From Actinomadura rubrisoli (lineage in GTDB: Bacteria; Actinomycetota; Actinomycetes; Streptosporangiales; Streptosporangiaceae): a DNA stretch of 64,000 nt. Position 1 is the first letter of the stretch, and each line of letters opens with the position of its first letter. The notes beneath the pieces were generated by a model. That model did no database searches. It was not told the origin of the DNA and saw only the letters and a program-made list of their open reading frames with translations. This document shows positions 34,147-42,598 of this stretch, in pieces. The position numbers and the translations under genes are program-made. The stretch is taken from assembly GCF_004349215.1 (NCBI RefSeq), contig NZ_SMKU01000003.1, positions 30,904 through 94,903 of the forward strand. The letters run 5' to 3'.

Positions 34147-34839
34147 TCAAACTCCCGCCTCGGCCTCTGGGTCACCAGGCCGACCCGCAGCTTCCCAACG
34201 GTCGTAAGTCTCCTTGGGAAGCGGCCCGCGCGGGCCGCAGATCTTCTTCTTGACACCCCAAGCACGGATAACAGTTTTCTGCTTATCGCTGTAACTAGCG
34301 GCGGGAGTGCCTTCCGTCTTGACCCGGCGCGGAGGTGCCGTGGGCCCGTCTGCGGTCTGCGCGGCCTGCTTCTGCATCCGAGCCTTGTTCATCTCGGCAA
34401 GCCCCTTGCTGTCCTCCTCGTCTCCGTCCGCCTTGGAGGCGCCATCGTCATCTAGATCAGTCTCCGCTATGTCGCCGTCGTCCTGGCCCTTAGTTGGCTC
34501 CTCCTCAGGGCTGTCATCGGTCCCCCCTTCATCACCGCTCTGCGGCTCCTTGTGCTCTTCCCCCTCTTCGGTAGGCGGGTCGGCATCCTCGGCAGGCTCC
34601 TGGATCCCAAGGGCGACCTCGTACCCAGTGACCTCCGCGACCATGGCGCTAGCCCTGTGCTGAGTCGAAAGAACCGCCATGCCATGCTTGTCGCAGGCGT
34701 CCATCAGTTCGACCTTGAAGTCGTCGGGCGAGAGATCACTCTTGGTAATGTTGTCACCTACGAAGATGACGGTAGGAACCTTCATCGTGGCCGTGGACAC
34801 AATGCTCCTACTGTGACACGGGTCGCAAATGGTGGCCAT
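34147..34839 (-). CDS. Lsr2-like DNA-binding protein with acidic linker
   Basis: 230 aa. Residues about 80-155 are extremely acidic. The last 45 residues (YSDKQKTVIRAWGVKK, then GPRGPLPKETYDRWEAAG) resemble the C-terminal DNA-binding part of Lsr2, with RGP where Lsr2 has RGR. The N-terminus has CDPCHS. Lsr2 proteins silence AT-rich foreign DNA in actinobacteria; phage versions may compete with or mimic it. The assignment rests on the C-terminal pattern only. Confidence 0.6.
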   Translation of the reverse strand: MATICDPCHSRSIVSTATMKVPTVIFVGDNITKSDLSPDDFKVELMDACDKHGMAVLSTQHRASAMVAEVTGYEVALGIQEPAEDADPPTEEGEEHKEPQSGDEGGTDDSPEEEPTKGQDDGDIAETDLDDDGASKADGDEEDSKGLAEMNKARMQKQAAQTADGPTAPPRRVKTEGTPAASYSDKQKTVIRAWGVKKKICGPRGPLPKETYDRWEAAGRPGDPEAEAGV

Positions 34840-34859
34840 TGCGGTCTTTCTCCTTCAAT

Positions 34860-35618
34860 CTATTGCGGAAGTGCGTCCACGTACGTGAGAATATTGCAAT
34901 TTACGGGCTCTCCGCCGCGTGACGGGCGGATTTCTTCATAGCCTTTGAGCTTCGCACGTCGGATCAACAATGTCAATCCAGTAGGCCATGGACGATGGTC
35001 CGACTTCGGATCCGGACTGTACTTGAACATCTGCCAGCCCTTCTCGTCCACCAGGGTGTACGTGACCCGGTCCCGGTGGCGCTTCTCCGCAGTGGCGCAG
35101 CCTCCGGCCTTCTTAGAGGCATCACCATGCCTAGCATGGTTGCATTTGCACGCGGTGTAGTACGGCAGAGTGTCAACGCGCTTTTTTGTCACCTTCACGT
35201 GAAACGGGCATTCATCCAGGAATTGTCCGACTTCGCCGAGATGCTTTGAGTGCCTCGCCAAGTTGCGCCAGCGTATCGAACGCTCGTATTTTTCCCGGTT
35301 TTGGTATATCGCCATCACAACGGCGATCCTTCCAACATCACTTTCTGTGCACTTGTAGTTGTAGCAATGAGTGAGATGCGCCCTGATGTCGAAATCTGCT
35401 CTACTCAGCTCATTGATACTCATGTCCATAAGCCACTTCATCGCGGCTACGGCTGCGGCCCGATCCTTCTTGAGAAGCCTAATGGGAGGGCCATCCCCCG
35501 TGAGGATGGCGTACACACGCTCGGCCGTGTGGCCGTTGACCCATCCTCCCTCCTCCCGGACCACAGCAGCAGCTACGGACACGACAAGCCTTGCCGTGAC
35601 CTTCCACTCACGTGCCAT
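34860..35618 (-). CDS. Hypothetical protein with Cys/His-rich part
   Basis: 252 aa; AGGAG fits the ATG at 35618. The first part is helical, followed by HCYNYKCTESDVGRIAVVM. A CKCNHARHG and GGCATAEKRHRD stretch near 165-185 may bind metal. No family recognised. Confidence 0.65.
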   Translation of the reverse strand: MAREWKVTARLVVSVAAAVVREEGGWVNGHTAERVYAILTGDGPPIRLLKKDRAAAVAAMKWLMDMSINELSRADFDIRAHLTHCYNYKCTESDVGRIAVVMAIYQNREKYERSIRWRNLARHSKHLGEVGQFLDECPFHVKVTKKRVDTLPYYTACKCNHARHGDASKKAGGCATAEKRHRDRVTYTLVDEKGWQMFKYSPDPKSDHRPWPTGLTLLIRRAKLKGYEEIRPSRGGEPVNCNILTYVDALPQ

Positions 35619-35639
35619 GCTCGATCTCCTTTCACGACA

Positions 35640-35667
35640 GGAACGGCTCGCGTCAGCGAGCCGTTCC
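35640..35667 (-). terminator. Intergenic hairpin
   Basis: GGAACGGCTCGC/GCGAGCCGTTCC, perfect 12-bp arms, loop GTCA. Confidence 0.85.
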
Positions 35668-35675
35668 ATGTACCT

Positions 35676-36281
35676 CTATTCACTTGTGAAATGCCGGAAG
35701 ATCTCTTCCCAATCGGCGGCTTCGAGCTGCCATTCGCTCAGCTCACTATGGTCCAACAAGTGCCGTATCGCGTGCTTCTTGTAGTCACCTACACTGCGGC
35801 ACCGCGACCAGTTGTAGCCAAGTGAATCGAATGAATCAGGCGCATCCGCGAAAAGCGCTTCAAACACTGCTCTTGTCGCCTCTTGGTCATGCGGAGCATA
35901 GTTCCCGTACCTCAGCTCGCCGAAGAGTCCCATCTGCACTACAGCGTCAGCAATGCACCGGTCGTACTCCAGCCCTTCCGCACCGCCGAATTTCCTGTCC
36001 ACGTCGATTGCGGTAACGCGGGTACCTATCGCCCCGCAATGTGCGAATCCTCCATGCTCCTCAAGTCGCCTTAGCTTCTCCCACCCCTGCAAGATTGTGT
36101 TGATATCCACGAGCACGCCTCCGACCTGACGGCCGTTTACGTCCCTCAGCTTGTCACGTTCGCGGACTGAGAACACCCCATCTTCGTTCGGGACAGGCTG
36201 GACCTCAGCCCAATAGCTGATGTATTCCAGATCGCCTTTCAGGAGATCCACGAAGAACGGATCATTCTCGTCATCGCTCAA
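35676..36281 (-). CDS. Hypothetical protein
   Basis: 201 aa, TTG start behind AAGGAGGG and overlapping the upstream stop. Mixed fold; IDVDRKFGGAEGLEYD in the middle. No family recognised. Confidence 0.65.
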   Translation of the reverse strand: MSDDENDPFFVDLLKGDLEYISYWAEVQPVPNEDGVFSVRERDKLRDVNGRQVGGVLVDINTILQGWEKLRRLEEHGGFAHCGAIGTRVTAIDVDRKFGGAEGLEYDRCIADAVVQMGLFGELRYGNYAPHDQEATRAVFEALFADAPDSFDSLGYNWSRCRSVGDYKKHAIRHLLDHSELSEWQLEAADWEEIFRHFTSE

Positions 36282-36649
36282 TGGCCACCCTCCTTACGGG
36301 CCTCGTTCTGCTTACGGGACACCGGGCACTGATTCTCTCCGCACAGTGTGGTGCCGTACCACCCGTCGCAATCCATCTCGTGCAACTCCGGACGGGCTCC
36401 GCACCTGTGGCAGGCGTCCACGTCATCGCACTGAACGTATTCATATGTCAGCCTGAAGAAGCTCCTGGCGTTCTCCATCCCTTCCGCTTCCAGCTCGCGC
36501 ACGAGCCTCATGATCTTCGCGGCTTCTCCCCTGTTGATTCGTCGTTCGTCATGTCCGTTGTAGCTGACGATCCACACATTGTAGCCTACGCTGATCTTCT
36601 TGCGGGGGAAGTAGTTGATACCCTTTGTGAGTGCCGGAAAGTGCTGCAT
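36278..36649 (-). CDS. Hypothetical protein with Cys-rich C-terminus
   Basis: 123 aa; GAAGGGTGA fits the ATG at 36649. The C-terminal CHRCGARPELHEMDC and CGENQC could bind zinc. No family recognised. Confidence 0.65.
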   Translation of the reverse strand: MQHFPALTKGINYFPRKKISVGYNVWIVSYNGHDERRINRGEAAKIMRLVRELEAEGMENARSFFRLTYEYVQCDDVDACHRCGARPELHEMDCDGWYGTTLCGENQCPVSRKQNEARKEGGH

Positions 36650-36690
36650 GATGTCACCCTTCCATGATTCGCCTTTGAAGACATCAGAAC

Positions 36691-36713
36691 GCACGGGCCT
36701 AACAGGCCCGTGC
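36691..36713 (-). terminator. Intergenic hairpin
   Basis: GCACGGGCCT/AGGCCCGTGC, 10-bp arms, loop AAC. Confidence 0.8.
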
Positions 36714-36726
36714 GCTCGACATGCGA

Positions 36727-37197
36727 TCAAACTGCGAACATGTCCCGCTGTGCGATGACGATCTTCAGAACGCCATCCATCGTGGCGACTCCGTTCGGTC
36801 CCACTTCCTCACCATTCGGGCTCGTCAGCCACACGAGCCAGCCGGGCGACTTACCCGGCTCATTCTCTCGGATGCGGATCTTGAACCCATCCGGGAACAG
36901 GGCCGCGACATCCCCGTTGCTCTCCACAGCGTTCGCCACGTTCCCCGAATCCAGAAGTTCCACGAGGGCCCCTGTAATCGCCGCCATGGCCTTCTCATTG
37001 GCAAGGAAGCTCACCAGGACCACCCTCGCGGCGTCACGGCTCTCAGCCTCCCCTACCCATTTCCAGTGAGACATGTCGGGAGTACTCATGTAGGCGAACG
37101 CCTTGCCCGTGTCATCCACCGTGACGACGTATCCGACGTCCACCCCATCACGGAACAGGTGGTGTGCTCCGCCACGCTCACGCCAGTCTTCGGGCAT
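36727..37197 (-). CDS. Hypothetical protein
   Basis: 156 aa from the ATG at 37197. Mixed fold, helical centre (LVSFLANEKAMAAITGALVELL). A late segment WLVWLTSPNGEEVGPNG is strand-like. No family recognised. Confidence 0.65.
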   Translation of the reverse strand: MPEDWRERGGAHHLFRDGVDVGYVVTVDDTGKAFAYMSTPDMSHWKWVGEAESRDAARVVLVSFLANEKAMAAITGALVELLDSGNVANAVESNGDVAALFPDGFKIRIRENEPGKSPGWLVWLTSPNGEEVGPNGVATMDGVLKIVIAQRDMFAV

Positions 37198-37199
37198 TC

Positions 37200-37571
37200 T
37201 CAAATCCTCTTCTCCATGATTTGTTCGGTTTCCTCGATAGACAGTTTGTGAAATGGAAGTTCCTTGACCTCCGTTTTGTAAGCCTTGTACAGACGGTGGT
37301 ACCCGTCAATGATCAGACTTCCTCCCTTGTCGCCCAGACTCGCCACAATGAGCGGCTTGGACAGATCTGTACTCATAGCATGCTCGCGGTTCAGTTCAAC
37401 AGGCGCCAGGATATTTATCGAGGTAACGGGGCCTGGTTCTGGATCCACCAGGCCGTAGGCTGTTGCCGTTGTCAGAACGTCGCACCACCCGGACGGCTCT
37501 CGGCCCTCCACCATCTCAATTGCCCGATCGACATCGAATGCCAGGAGCATGAAGTAGAAGTACTGTGTCAT
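37200..37571 (-). CDS. ParB/sulfiredoxin-like fold protein
   Basis: 123 aa, AAAGGAG before the ATG. LIIDGYHRLYKAYKTEV near the C-terminus resembles the substrate motif of ParB-N/sulfiredoxin-like domains (xxDGxHRxxAA). This fold may act as a nuclease or NTPase; activity is not shown. Confidence 0.6.
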   Translation of the reverse strand: MTQYFYFMLLAFDVDRAIEMVEGREPSGWCDVLTTATAYGLVDPEPGPVTSINILAPVELNREHAMSTDLSKPLIVASLGDKGGSLIIDGYHRLYKAYKTEVKELPFHKLSIEETEQIMEKRI

Positions 37572-37589
37572 TTCTTGGACTCCTTTGCC

Positions 37590-37676
37590 TCACTTCTCAC
37601 CTTTGCCCCATTTCTTGGGCCGGTACTCGTACGTGCGCCTAGCTCTGGACTCCCCTGCGTAGGTCGCTGAGTCCAT
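37590..37676 (-). CDS. Very small basic protein, 28 aa
   Basis: MDSATYAGESRARRTYEYR followed by a Lys-rich end. A purine-rich GGGCAGG lies before the ATG, inside the 3' arm of the upstream hairpin. It is co-directional with neighbours; function unknown. Confidence 0.4.
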   Translation of the reverse strand: MDSATYAGESRARRTYEYRPKKWGKGEK

Positions 37677-37680
37677 GTGC

Positions 37681-37704
37681 CTGCCCGTAGCGCGCTACGG
37701 GCAG
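37681..37704 (-). terminator. Intergenic hairpin
   Basis: CTGCCCGTAGC/GCTACGGGCAG, 11-bp arms, overlapping the ribosome site of the 28-aa ORF. Confidence 0.7.
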
Positions 37705-37715
37705 GGTGCAAAGCC

Positions 37716-37823
37716 TCAGGAACTCTCAGAGAGGCTCTCAAGACGTTTGAGAGCCTCCCATACACGATCTCTCAGCCCTGTAGCCGAGGTGTCCCCGATC
37801 ATAAACCCGCTCTCGTCCTCCAT
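37716..37823 (-). CDS. Small protein, 35 aa
   Basis: MEDESGFMIGDTSATG then a helix ending in LKRLESLSESS. AAAGGAGGG precedes the ATG, 6 bp after the previous gene. Function unknown. Confidence 0.5.
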   Translation of the reverse strand: MEDESGFMIGDTSATGLRDRVWEALKRLESLSESS

Positions 37824-37829
37824 TGCGCG

Positions 37830-38075
37830 TCAGCCCTCCTTTATCTCGATTCGGAAATTGCCGATTGTCTCGGAGTGGCTTACTCCGTCACTCAGCCGAA
37901 TCGCCTTACGATAGCCCTCCGTTCGCTTGGACATTTTCTGGTACTGGTTACTGGCCTGTGTGGCGATATATCCCGCGTAGACCCTTGCCTCCGCTTCGGT
38001 GGCCTTGGCGGTTGTGCCAGGGCTAACCACGTCGACGGGATACACCTTGATCCCATTGAGCTGCACGATCTTCAC
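37830..38075 (-). CDS. Hypothetical protein
   Basis: 81 aa, GTG start behind GGAAGGA. Strands at both ends, Ala-rich helix in the middle. No family recognised. Confidence 0.6.
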   Translation of the reverse strand: MKIVQLNGIKVYPVDVVSPGTTAKATEAEARVYAGYIATQASNQYQKMSKRTEGYRKAIRLSDGVSHSETIGNFRIEIKEG

Positions 38076-38078
38076 TGA

Positions 38079-38336
38079 CTATCTATCCTTCCACTCGGCG
38101 GTACCGTTGACGTACTTAGCGCGGGCATGTCCCGACTCGTTAACTAGAACATGGGAGACGCGACCATTTACAGAGAGGCTCTTTGCCTTTCGGCAAGCGG
38201 CCACATAGCCCTGAACGGTATTGCTGTAGTCCATCCTCCCTTCTACTCCTACATAGTGAATGCCTAGAACGAACTCGCCGTTCTGGTCTTCCACGTGTCG
38301 AGTCGTGTTAGCCCACTCAGTGTTATCGGACTGCAC
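38079..38336 (-). CDS. Hypothetical protein
   Basis: 85 aa, GTG start overlapping the upstream stop by one base. Contains VQGYVAACRKAKSLSVNG. Its second half is similar in layout to the 38561-38800 protein. No family recognised. Confidence 0.6.
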   Translation of the reverse strand: MQSDNTEWANTTRHVEDQNGEFVLGIHYVGVEGRMDYSNTVQGYVAACRKAKSLSVNGRVSHVLVNESGHARAKYVNGTAEWKDR

Positions 38337-38557
38337 TAATCCTCCGCCTTCTCGTTGATCGTGGACGTTTCCAGCTCCCTTGTAGCCGCGAAGAACTCCT
38401 TGCCTTCGGACGAAGTGAAACCGTCTAGGAACTTTCCCAGTTCCATGCCCATTGACTTCGCGGCGGCGGAATCGGTGTTTCGCATCTCTGTCATGGCCTT
38501 GTACATTTCCACGGCCTTAGCCACGCGCTTGCCTGACTCAGACGTTTGTTCCGACAT
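38336..38557 (-). CDS. Hypothetical helical protein
   Basis: 73 aa, AGGTGAG before the ATG; almost entirely helical with charged ends. No family recognised. Confidence 0.6.
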   Translation of the reverse strand: MSEQTSESGKRVAKAVEMYKAMTEMRNTDSAAAKSMGMELGKFLDGFTSSEGKEFFAATRELETSTINEKAED

Positions 38558-38560
38558 CGC

Positions 38561-38800
38561 TCACCTGTCCTTTGCCTCTTCGTATCGTCCGGTCTCGCGA
38601 TTAAGTACGTACCCTTCGAGAACACGCCTAAAGTTCTCGTCCGCGTCGGGCTCAATGGCGGCGTATCCTGCGTACTCTCCGTTGCGGAAGATTTCCCACT
38701 TCTTGACCCTAGCTCGCCCCTTTCCAAACTCGGCGTACTTCAGCTCGACAGTGTTGCCCTTGTCGTCCGTCTCCGTGCGGATGACTTTCCAGCCGCTCAT
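38561..38800 (-). CDS. Hypothetical protein
   Basis: 79 aa, GGAG before the ATG; strand-rich with VKKWEIFRNGEYAGYAAIE. No family recognised. Confidence 0.6.
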   Translation of the reverse strand: MSGWKVIRTETDDKGNTVELKYAEFGKGRARVKKWEIFRNGEYAGYAAIEPDADENFRRVLEGYVLNRETGRYEEAKDR

Positions 38801-38840
38801 TCCGAGATCTCCACTCCCTCATTGTTCGCGTGTCAGATCG

Positions 38841-39119
38841 TCACGCTACTCCGATGATGTGTTCGGGCAGGATGTCACCTGCTTGTACGACGTAGAATAC
38901 TTCCTCGCGCTCGACGTAAGAAGCCTCTTCCTTGACGAGCCTCACAGGCATGCGGACGTGGACCGCAATCGGCCCGTACTCCCGTCCGTAGAATCCGTGT
39001 CGCACGTTAGAGAACCACACTTGGCCCTTGTACTCCTGTGCAGCACGGAACTTCCGTTCGGCAACGATCTTATCGGCACTGCTCTCCGTGGTGTGGTGAT
39101 ACAGATCAATCATATCCAC
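38841..39119 (-). CDS. ADP-ribosyltransferase-like small protein
   Basis: 92 aa, GTG start 6 nt after GGAGG. The start LYHHTTESSADKIVAERKF followed by QVWFSN resembles the N-terminal H-x-T / glycine-serine layout of small ART-fold proteins (xYHxT...A..I...). The later HVRMPVRLV and VQAGDILPEHI fit the remaining strands. If active it could modify host proteins or nucleic acid; that is inference. Confidence 0.45.
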   Translation of the reverse strand: MDMIDLYHHTTESSADKIVAERKFRAAQEYKGQVWFSNVRHGFYGREYGPIAVHVRMPVRLVKEEASYVEREEVFYVVQAGDILPEHIIGVA

Positions 39120-39154
39120 AGGAAACCTCCATTTGCCCTGTACCGGACGAACAA

Positions 39155-39183
39155 GGGGACCCTAGCACTCAGCTAGGATCCCC
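39155..39183 (-). terminator. Intergenic hairpin
   Basis: GGGGACCCTAGC/GCTAGGATCCCC with one mismatch, between the 39209 and 39119 genes. Confidence 0.7.
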
Positions 39184-39208
39184 GCCTAGCAAACGCTTAG
39201 AGACGCTC

Positions 39209-39316
39209 TCAGCCCCCTAGAGAGAAGATCAGATGGTGAGTGACGTACGCTCCCACTCGACTACCGCCGTAGCGGTATTCCAGCCAGAACGCGACTCGGA
39301 GCAACTTCCTTCGCAT
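39209..39316 (-). CDS. Small basic protein, 35 aa
   Basis: MRRKLLRVAFWLEYRYGG then a hydrophobic end (THHLIFSLGG). GAGAGG lies 7 nt before this ATG. A second ATG 6 nt upstream opens a different 30-aa frame, so the call is tentative. Confidence 0.4.
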   Translation of the reverse strand: MRRKLLRVAFWLEYRYGGSRVGAYVTHHLIFSLGG

Positions 39317-39327
39317 GTCATATCCTC

Positions 39328-39615
39328 TCAGGCTGCCAGCACGACGCCACGACCCTTGTGATTGGTCTTGGCCTTCTGTCCACTACCAGTGACGCACGGA
39401 TTGTCTCCATAGGCGTCACACTTCTTGCACTCGTTGACCTTCCTCTCTTCCTCCTGAGTGAGGATCCAGAGCGCCATTTCCACCCGACGTCGGCCGTCCA
39501 TCCCGCTCGGACGCTGGGACCTCAGTGCCTTCTTCACAAACCTACGTCGCTGTGGGGCCGTCATCGAGCGCCGGTTACGCGTGTAAGTGCCGATACGAGT
39601 GACGTTGTCCATCAT
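39328..39615 (-). CDS. Hypothetical basic protein with CxxC
   Basis: 95 aa from the ATG at 39615. Very Arg-rich (RNRRSMTAPQRRRF), with CKKCDAYGDNPC near residue 68 that may bind zinc. Possibly nucleic-acid binding. Confidence 0.6.
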   Translation of the reverse strand: MMDNVTRIGTYTRNRRSMTAPQRRRFVKKALRSQRPSGMDGRRRVEMALWILTQEEERKVNECKKCDAYGDNPCVTGSGQKAKTNHKGRGVVLAA

Positions 39616-39800
39616 GAAGCCTACTTTCTGCGGATGATGCGACGGAAAAGACTTGGCTTTCGGTGGCGCGGTACGTACTTCCGTCTCCGATGACTGGTCA
39701 TGGATAATCAAAGGACACGAGGTCAAAAGAATCCACACCCTTGTACTTCAGCATGCGACCCCCTAAACGAGCCTGAGACACCCTGTCACAGACTTGCGTC

Positions 39801-39830
39801 TGCCCTCCCACAGTGAGACATGGGAGGGCA
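39801..39830 (-). terminator. Intergenic hairpin
   Basis: TGCCCTCCCA/TGGGAGGGCA, 10-bp perfect arms, 10-nt loop. Confidence 0.75.
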
Positions 39831-39852
39831 CCCGTAAACCTATGAGGGGTCC

Positions 39853-40176
39853 TCAGTAAGAGTGAACGCGCTTAAACCCTTCCGCTAGATCTTCAAACGG
39901 CTTAGCTCCGTAGACGTGGCGGTCGTACTCCTCGTACGAGATCAGTGTCTCCTTTCCGTCCTCCGTCAGAGTGTTCCGGTCGTACAGTCTTGCCTCACAT
40001 GCTCCGCTGGGAAGGTGCCAGACTTCCCCCCTGTACCGTCCATCAGGAGTCAGGTAAAAGGACAGACGCAACTCGGCACAGTGATACTGACGTCCTAGAA
40101 CGGGATTGGTGTCCTCGTTCTCTATCCATGTGACGGCCTTACCGGCGTACGTGAAATCGGCGATACCATAAGCCAT
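39853..40176 (-). CDS. Hypothetical protein
   Basis: 107 aa; GGGGAG favours the ATG at 40176. Strand-rich with an acidic C-terminal helix; ends KRVHSY. No family recognised. Confidence 0.6.
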   Translation of the reverse strand: MAYGIADFTYAGKAVTWIENEDTNPVLGRQYHCAELRLSFYLTPDGRYRGEVWHLPSGACEARLYDRNTLTEDGKETLISYEEYDRHVYGAKPFEDLAEGFKRVHSY

Positions 40177-40230
40177 GACAACTCCCCTGATCGATTTCAT
40201 AAGCACGAATGCTCGATTGCGCAAGCAAAA

Positions 40231-40257
40231 GAGCACACATCCAACGGATATGTGCTC
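40231..40257 (-). terminator. Intergenic hairpin
   Basis: GAGCACACATCC/GGATATGTGCTC, one mismatch, loop AAC. Confidence 0.75.
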
Positions 40258-40290
40258 GATGCTCATCCACAAGCGGCTAGGGACGCCGTT

Positions 40291-40575
40291 CTACTTCAGC
40301 ACCAAAACAGTCAGGGACTCCCCGATGTAGGCAACCGCTGGATTGGAGTGCAAGGCACTGACTCCGTCATGGCAGTTGAACCGAACAACCAAGCCATCCT
40401 CTATCACGTCGATAGAGCCGACCTTGTACGCGTTGCCGTGATCCTTCTTGAAGACGATCAAGGCACCAATTCCAATCTCATCTAGAGGCCGGTCAACTTC
40501 TCGCGCCCCTTCCGGTCGCGCGTCAGCCCACACGGCGGGCGGTGCAAGGTAGTGACTACGGTTGATCTCAGGCAT
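40291..40575 (-). CDS. Hypothetical protein
   Basis: 94 aa, GGGGAT before the ATG; the second half is a strand-rich SH3-like pattern (GALIVFKKDHGNAYKVGSI). No family recognised. Confidence 0.6.
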   Translation of the reverse strand: MPEINRSHYLAPPAVWADARPEGAREVDRPLDEIGIGALIVFKKDHGNAYKVGSIDVIEDGLVVRFNCHDGVSALHSNPAVAYIGESLTVLVLK

Positions 40576-40619
40576 TGCGGATCCCCTCTTCTCTTGCAGG
40601 CATGACTGGGCTTGTACGT

Positions 40620-40919
40620 CTAGTCGAAAGTGATGGTCACGAACGGCCCGCTATCTTGCCAGTCCGGATCACGGTAGATCACGACGGATGACCCGCCATC
40701 GAATTCACATCGGGAAGCGGGAGGGATGTCCATCCATGACCCGTCCTCCGGACCCTTGTAGTTGGGGTGATCCTCGGGAAGGGACAGGGACCAACGCTGC
40801 GCCTGGGCCTTGACAACCGTCCTGCGGCCCGACAGTGCCGGATAGACGTGGTTAACAACAGTGACAGTCGTTCCGGCAGTCATCGCGCGCTTGACGTCAG
40901 CAAGGTTGCGGATTCTCAC
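40620..40919 (-). CDS. Hypothetical protein
   Basis: 99 aa, GTG start behind AGAGAGGG. An N-terminal helix (LADVKRAMTAG) then strands with RTVVKAQAQRWSL. No family recognised. Confidence 0.55.
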   Translation of the reverse strand: MRIRNLADVKRAMTAGTTVTVVNHVYPALSGRRTVVKAQAQRWSLSLPEDHPNYKGPEDGSWMDIPPASRCEFDGGSSVVIYRDPDWQDSGPFVTITFD

Positions 40920-41007
40920 TGTGTGACCCTCTCTCTTTCGGTTGCCTCTGTACGTCCCCCATTTGGCCTGTGAGACCACGGCACATGCGAGGCATGTCCG
41001 GTGAGGG

Positions 41008-41028
41008 AGGGCGCTTACGGTGCGCCCT
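41008..41028 (-). terminator. Intergenic hairpin
   Basis: AGGGCGC/GCGCCCT, 7-bp arms, loop TTACGGT. Confidence 0.6.
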
Positions 41029-41037
41029 GAGACCGTC

Positions 41038-41211
41038 TCACTCGTCCGCAGGTGAATTCTTCAGGACGTCCTTAACCCGACTCAGGGTCGCGGGATCAAT
41101 GGTGATCCAATGGGTTTCGCCCCTCTCACTCGTGATCTTGAGACGGTACGTCTCATCTGGCGATTCCGATTCGATCTTACCGAACTGGACGTCGATGTAG
41201 CTGAATTCCAT
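41038..41211 (-). CDS. Hypothetical protein
   Basis: 57 aa from the ATG at 41211 behind AGAGAGG. Strands (FSYIDVQFGKIE, YRLKITSERG) then a helix. No family recognised. Confidence 0.6.
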   Translation of the reverse strand: MEFSYIDVQFGKIESESPDETYRLKITSERGETHWITIDPATLSRVKDVLKNSPADE

Positions 41212-41246
41212 GACTGCCTCTCTGAGACCGATTGCGTCCAACACCA

Positions 41247-41274
41247 GCGGCGCCATGCCGCAGCATGGCGCCGC
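41247..41274 (-). terminator. Intergenic hairpin
   Basis: GCGGCGCCATGC/GCATGGCGCCGC, perfect 12-bp arms, 4-nt loop. Confidence 0.8.
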
Positions 41275-41288
41275 CAGAACGGAGACAC

Positions 41289-41564
41289 TCAGCGAACGCG
41301 CTTACGGGGGATGGACTGAACCCACACCGTGTCCATATGCCCGTCAGCCTCCACACAGGCGACGATGACCGCCAGGACGTAGTCCGGCACCTGTGCCATG
41401 ACTTGGAGGGCACGTGCCTTGTACTCATTCAGGTCGTAGCCTGAGATCACCAGAGAATCGGAGTACTCCGTACCGTCCGGGCCGATGAACTTCAATGCGA
41501 GGCATTCCACCGCCCGCCCGGTGTCCGTCTTCGTGTACTGAGTGGATACCGTGTCCCATGCCAT
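41289..41564 (-). CDS. Hypothetical protein
   Basis: 91 aa, AGGTAGAG before the ATG. Central helix (LNEYKARALQVMAQV) between strands; ends PRKRVR. No family recognised. Confidence 0.6.
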   Translation of the reverse strand: MAWDTVSTQYTKTDTGRAVECLALKFIGPDGTEYSDSLVISGYDLNEYKARALQVMAQVPDYVLAVIVACVEADGHMDTVWVQSIPRKRVR

Positions 41565-41643
41565 TGCTCTACCTGCTTTCGTTTGACTGTTCCCAACACT
41601 CTCCCATACATCCGATTGGGTGCATGGGATGGCACAGAAACAC

Positions 41644-42039
41644 TCAGTGCGACCAAGTCCAAGTCTTGGTTACTTCCTTGTAGATCGCTTCCTCTTGCTC
41701 TGGGGTGGCACCGTGAATGTGCACGGTCACCTCACAGCGTTCACCGGTTGTTGGGGATGGGGATTCGGCAGAAGCGATGTACCAGGCCCCGACGTTCCAG
41801 GGGGAGTCTGAGACGGCCGTAACGTATTCGTCGTTGATCAGACTGGCTACGGCTTCCACCAAAGAGGCGGGAACCCATTCGTCTGGATTGCCATTGGCGT
41901 CATAGCGCCAATCTCCTTGGTCATCACGAACGCTTTCGATGTGCTTCGCATCGTGGGTCTCTTCCTCCTCACGAGTAGTCGTCGGCTCGTCAGCGCCGTC
42001 TTCCCACTTGTACCACCTGCGGAAGATCTGAATTTCCAT
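41644..42039 (-). CDS. Hypothetical protein
   Basis: 131 aa; the ATG at 42039 is better spaced from AAGGAAGG than that at 42045. Acidic and Thr/Glu-rich middle, VHIHGATPEQEEAIY near the end. No family recognised. Confidence 0.6.
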   Translation of the reverse strand: MEIQIFRRWYKWEDGADEPTTTREEEETHDAKHIESVRDDQGDWRYDANGNPDEWVPASLVEAVASLINDEYVTAVSDSPWNVGAWYIASAESPSPTTGERCEVTVHIHGATPEQEEAIYKEVTKTWTWSH

Positions 42040-42076
42040 TGACATTTCCTTCCTTTGGGGGTGGAACTGCCGCTGA

Positions 42077-42508
42077 TTAGGTCATCGTCGTGAACGGCTT
42101 AGTCCACTCGGTTACACCGTCCCAGCTGTACTCGTAATTCGTGATGCGGTATTGACCGTTCCGAGTATGAACGGCCTTTCGATGTACCACATTGCTCGCG
42201 CTTGCCCACTCCCGGGACCCCTTACGCGCGCCGGGCCGGTTGGCAGTGATCAGCAGAAGGGCACGGAACCCCTTAACCTCAGGGTCCCACTTCTTTGCGA
42301 TGACCTTTGCGGGGATAAGTCCCGTGAACGAGTCAATGAAAACAAGCTCGCCGTTGGAAATAGAGTAGTCCCATTGCCCCATTGTCCTGCCACCTTTCAG
42401 AGAGGGAACGACTAGAGGAATGTCCGCGAGGTTGAATGCAAGTCTGTCCAGCATGTCAGGAACGCTATGGGCACGTTCGTACTGTTGATTGACTTCCCCC
42501 ACGGGCAT
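42077..42508 (-). CDS. Hypothetical protein
   Basis: 143 aa from 42508 (AGGGGAC upstream); an internal ATG at 42382 with AAGGTGGCAGG is an alternative start. The C-terminal half is strand-rich (LVFIDSFTGLIPAKVIAKK). No family recognised. Confidence 0.55.
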   Translation of the reverse strand: MPVGEVNQQYERAHSVPDMLDRLAFNLADIPLVVPSLKGGRTMGQWDYSISNGELVFIDSFTGLIPAKVIAKKWDPEVKGFRALLLITANRPGARKGSREWASASNVVHRKAVHTRNGQYRITNYEYSWDGVTEWTKPFTTMT

Positions 42509-42598
42509 TCCACGTCCCCTAGCGGCCTTCTGACGGCCTGCTTACCCTCTCGGGTACCCGACTAGGGGTCAAGCGTTTAGAGCCCGCCTGAGAGGCTT

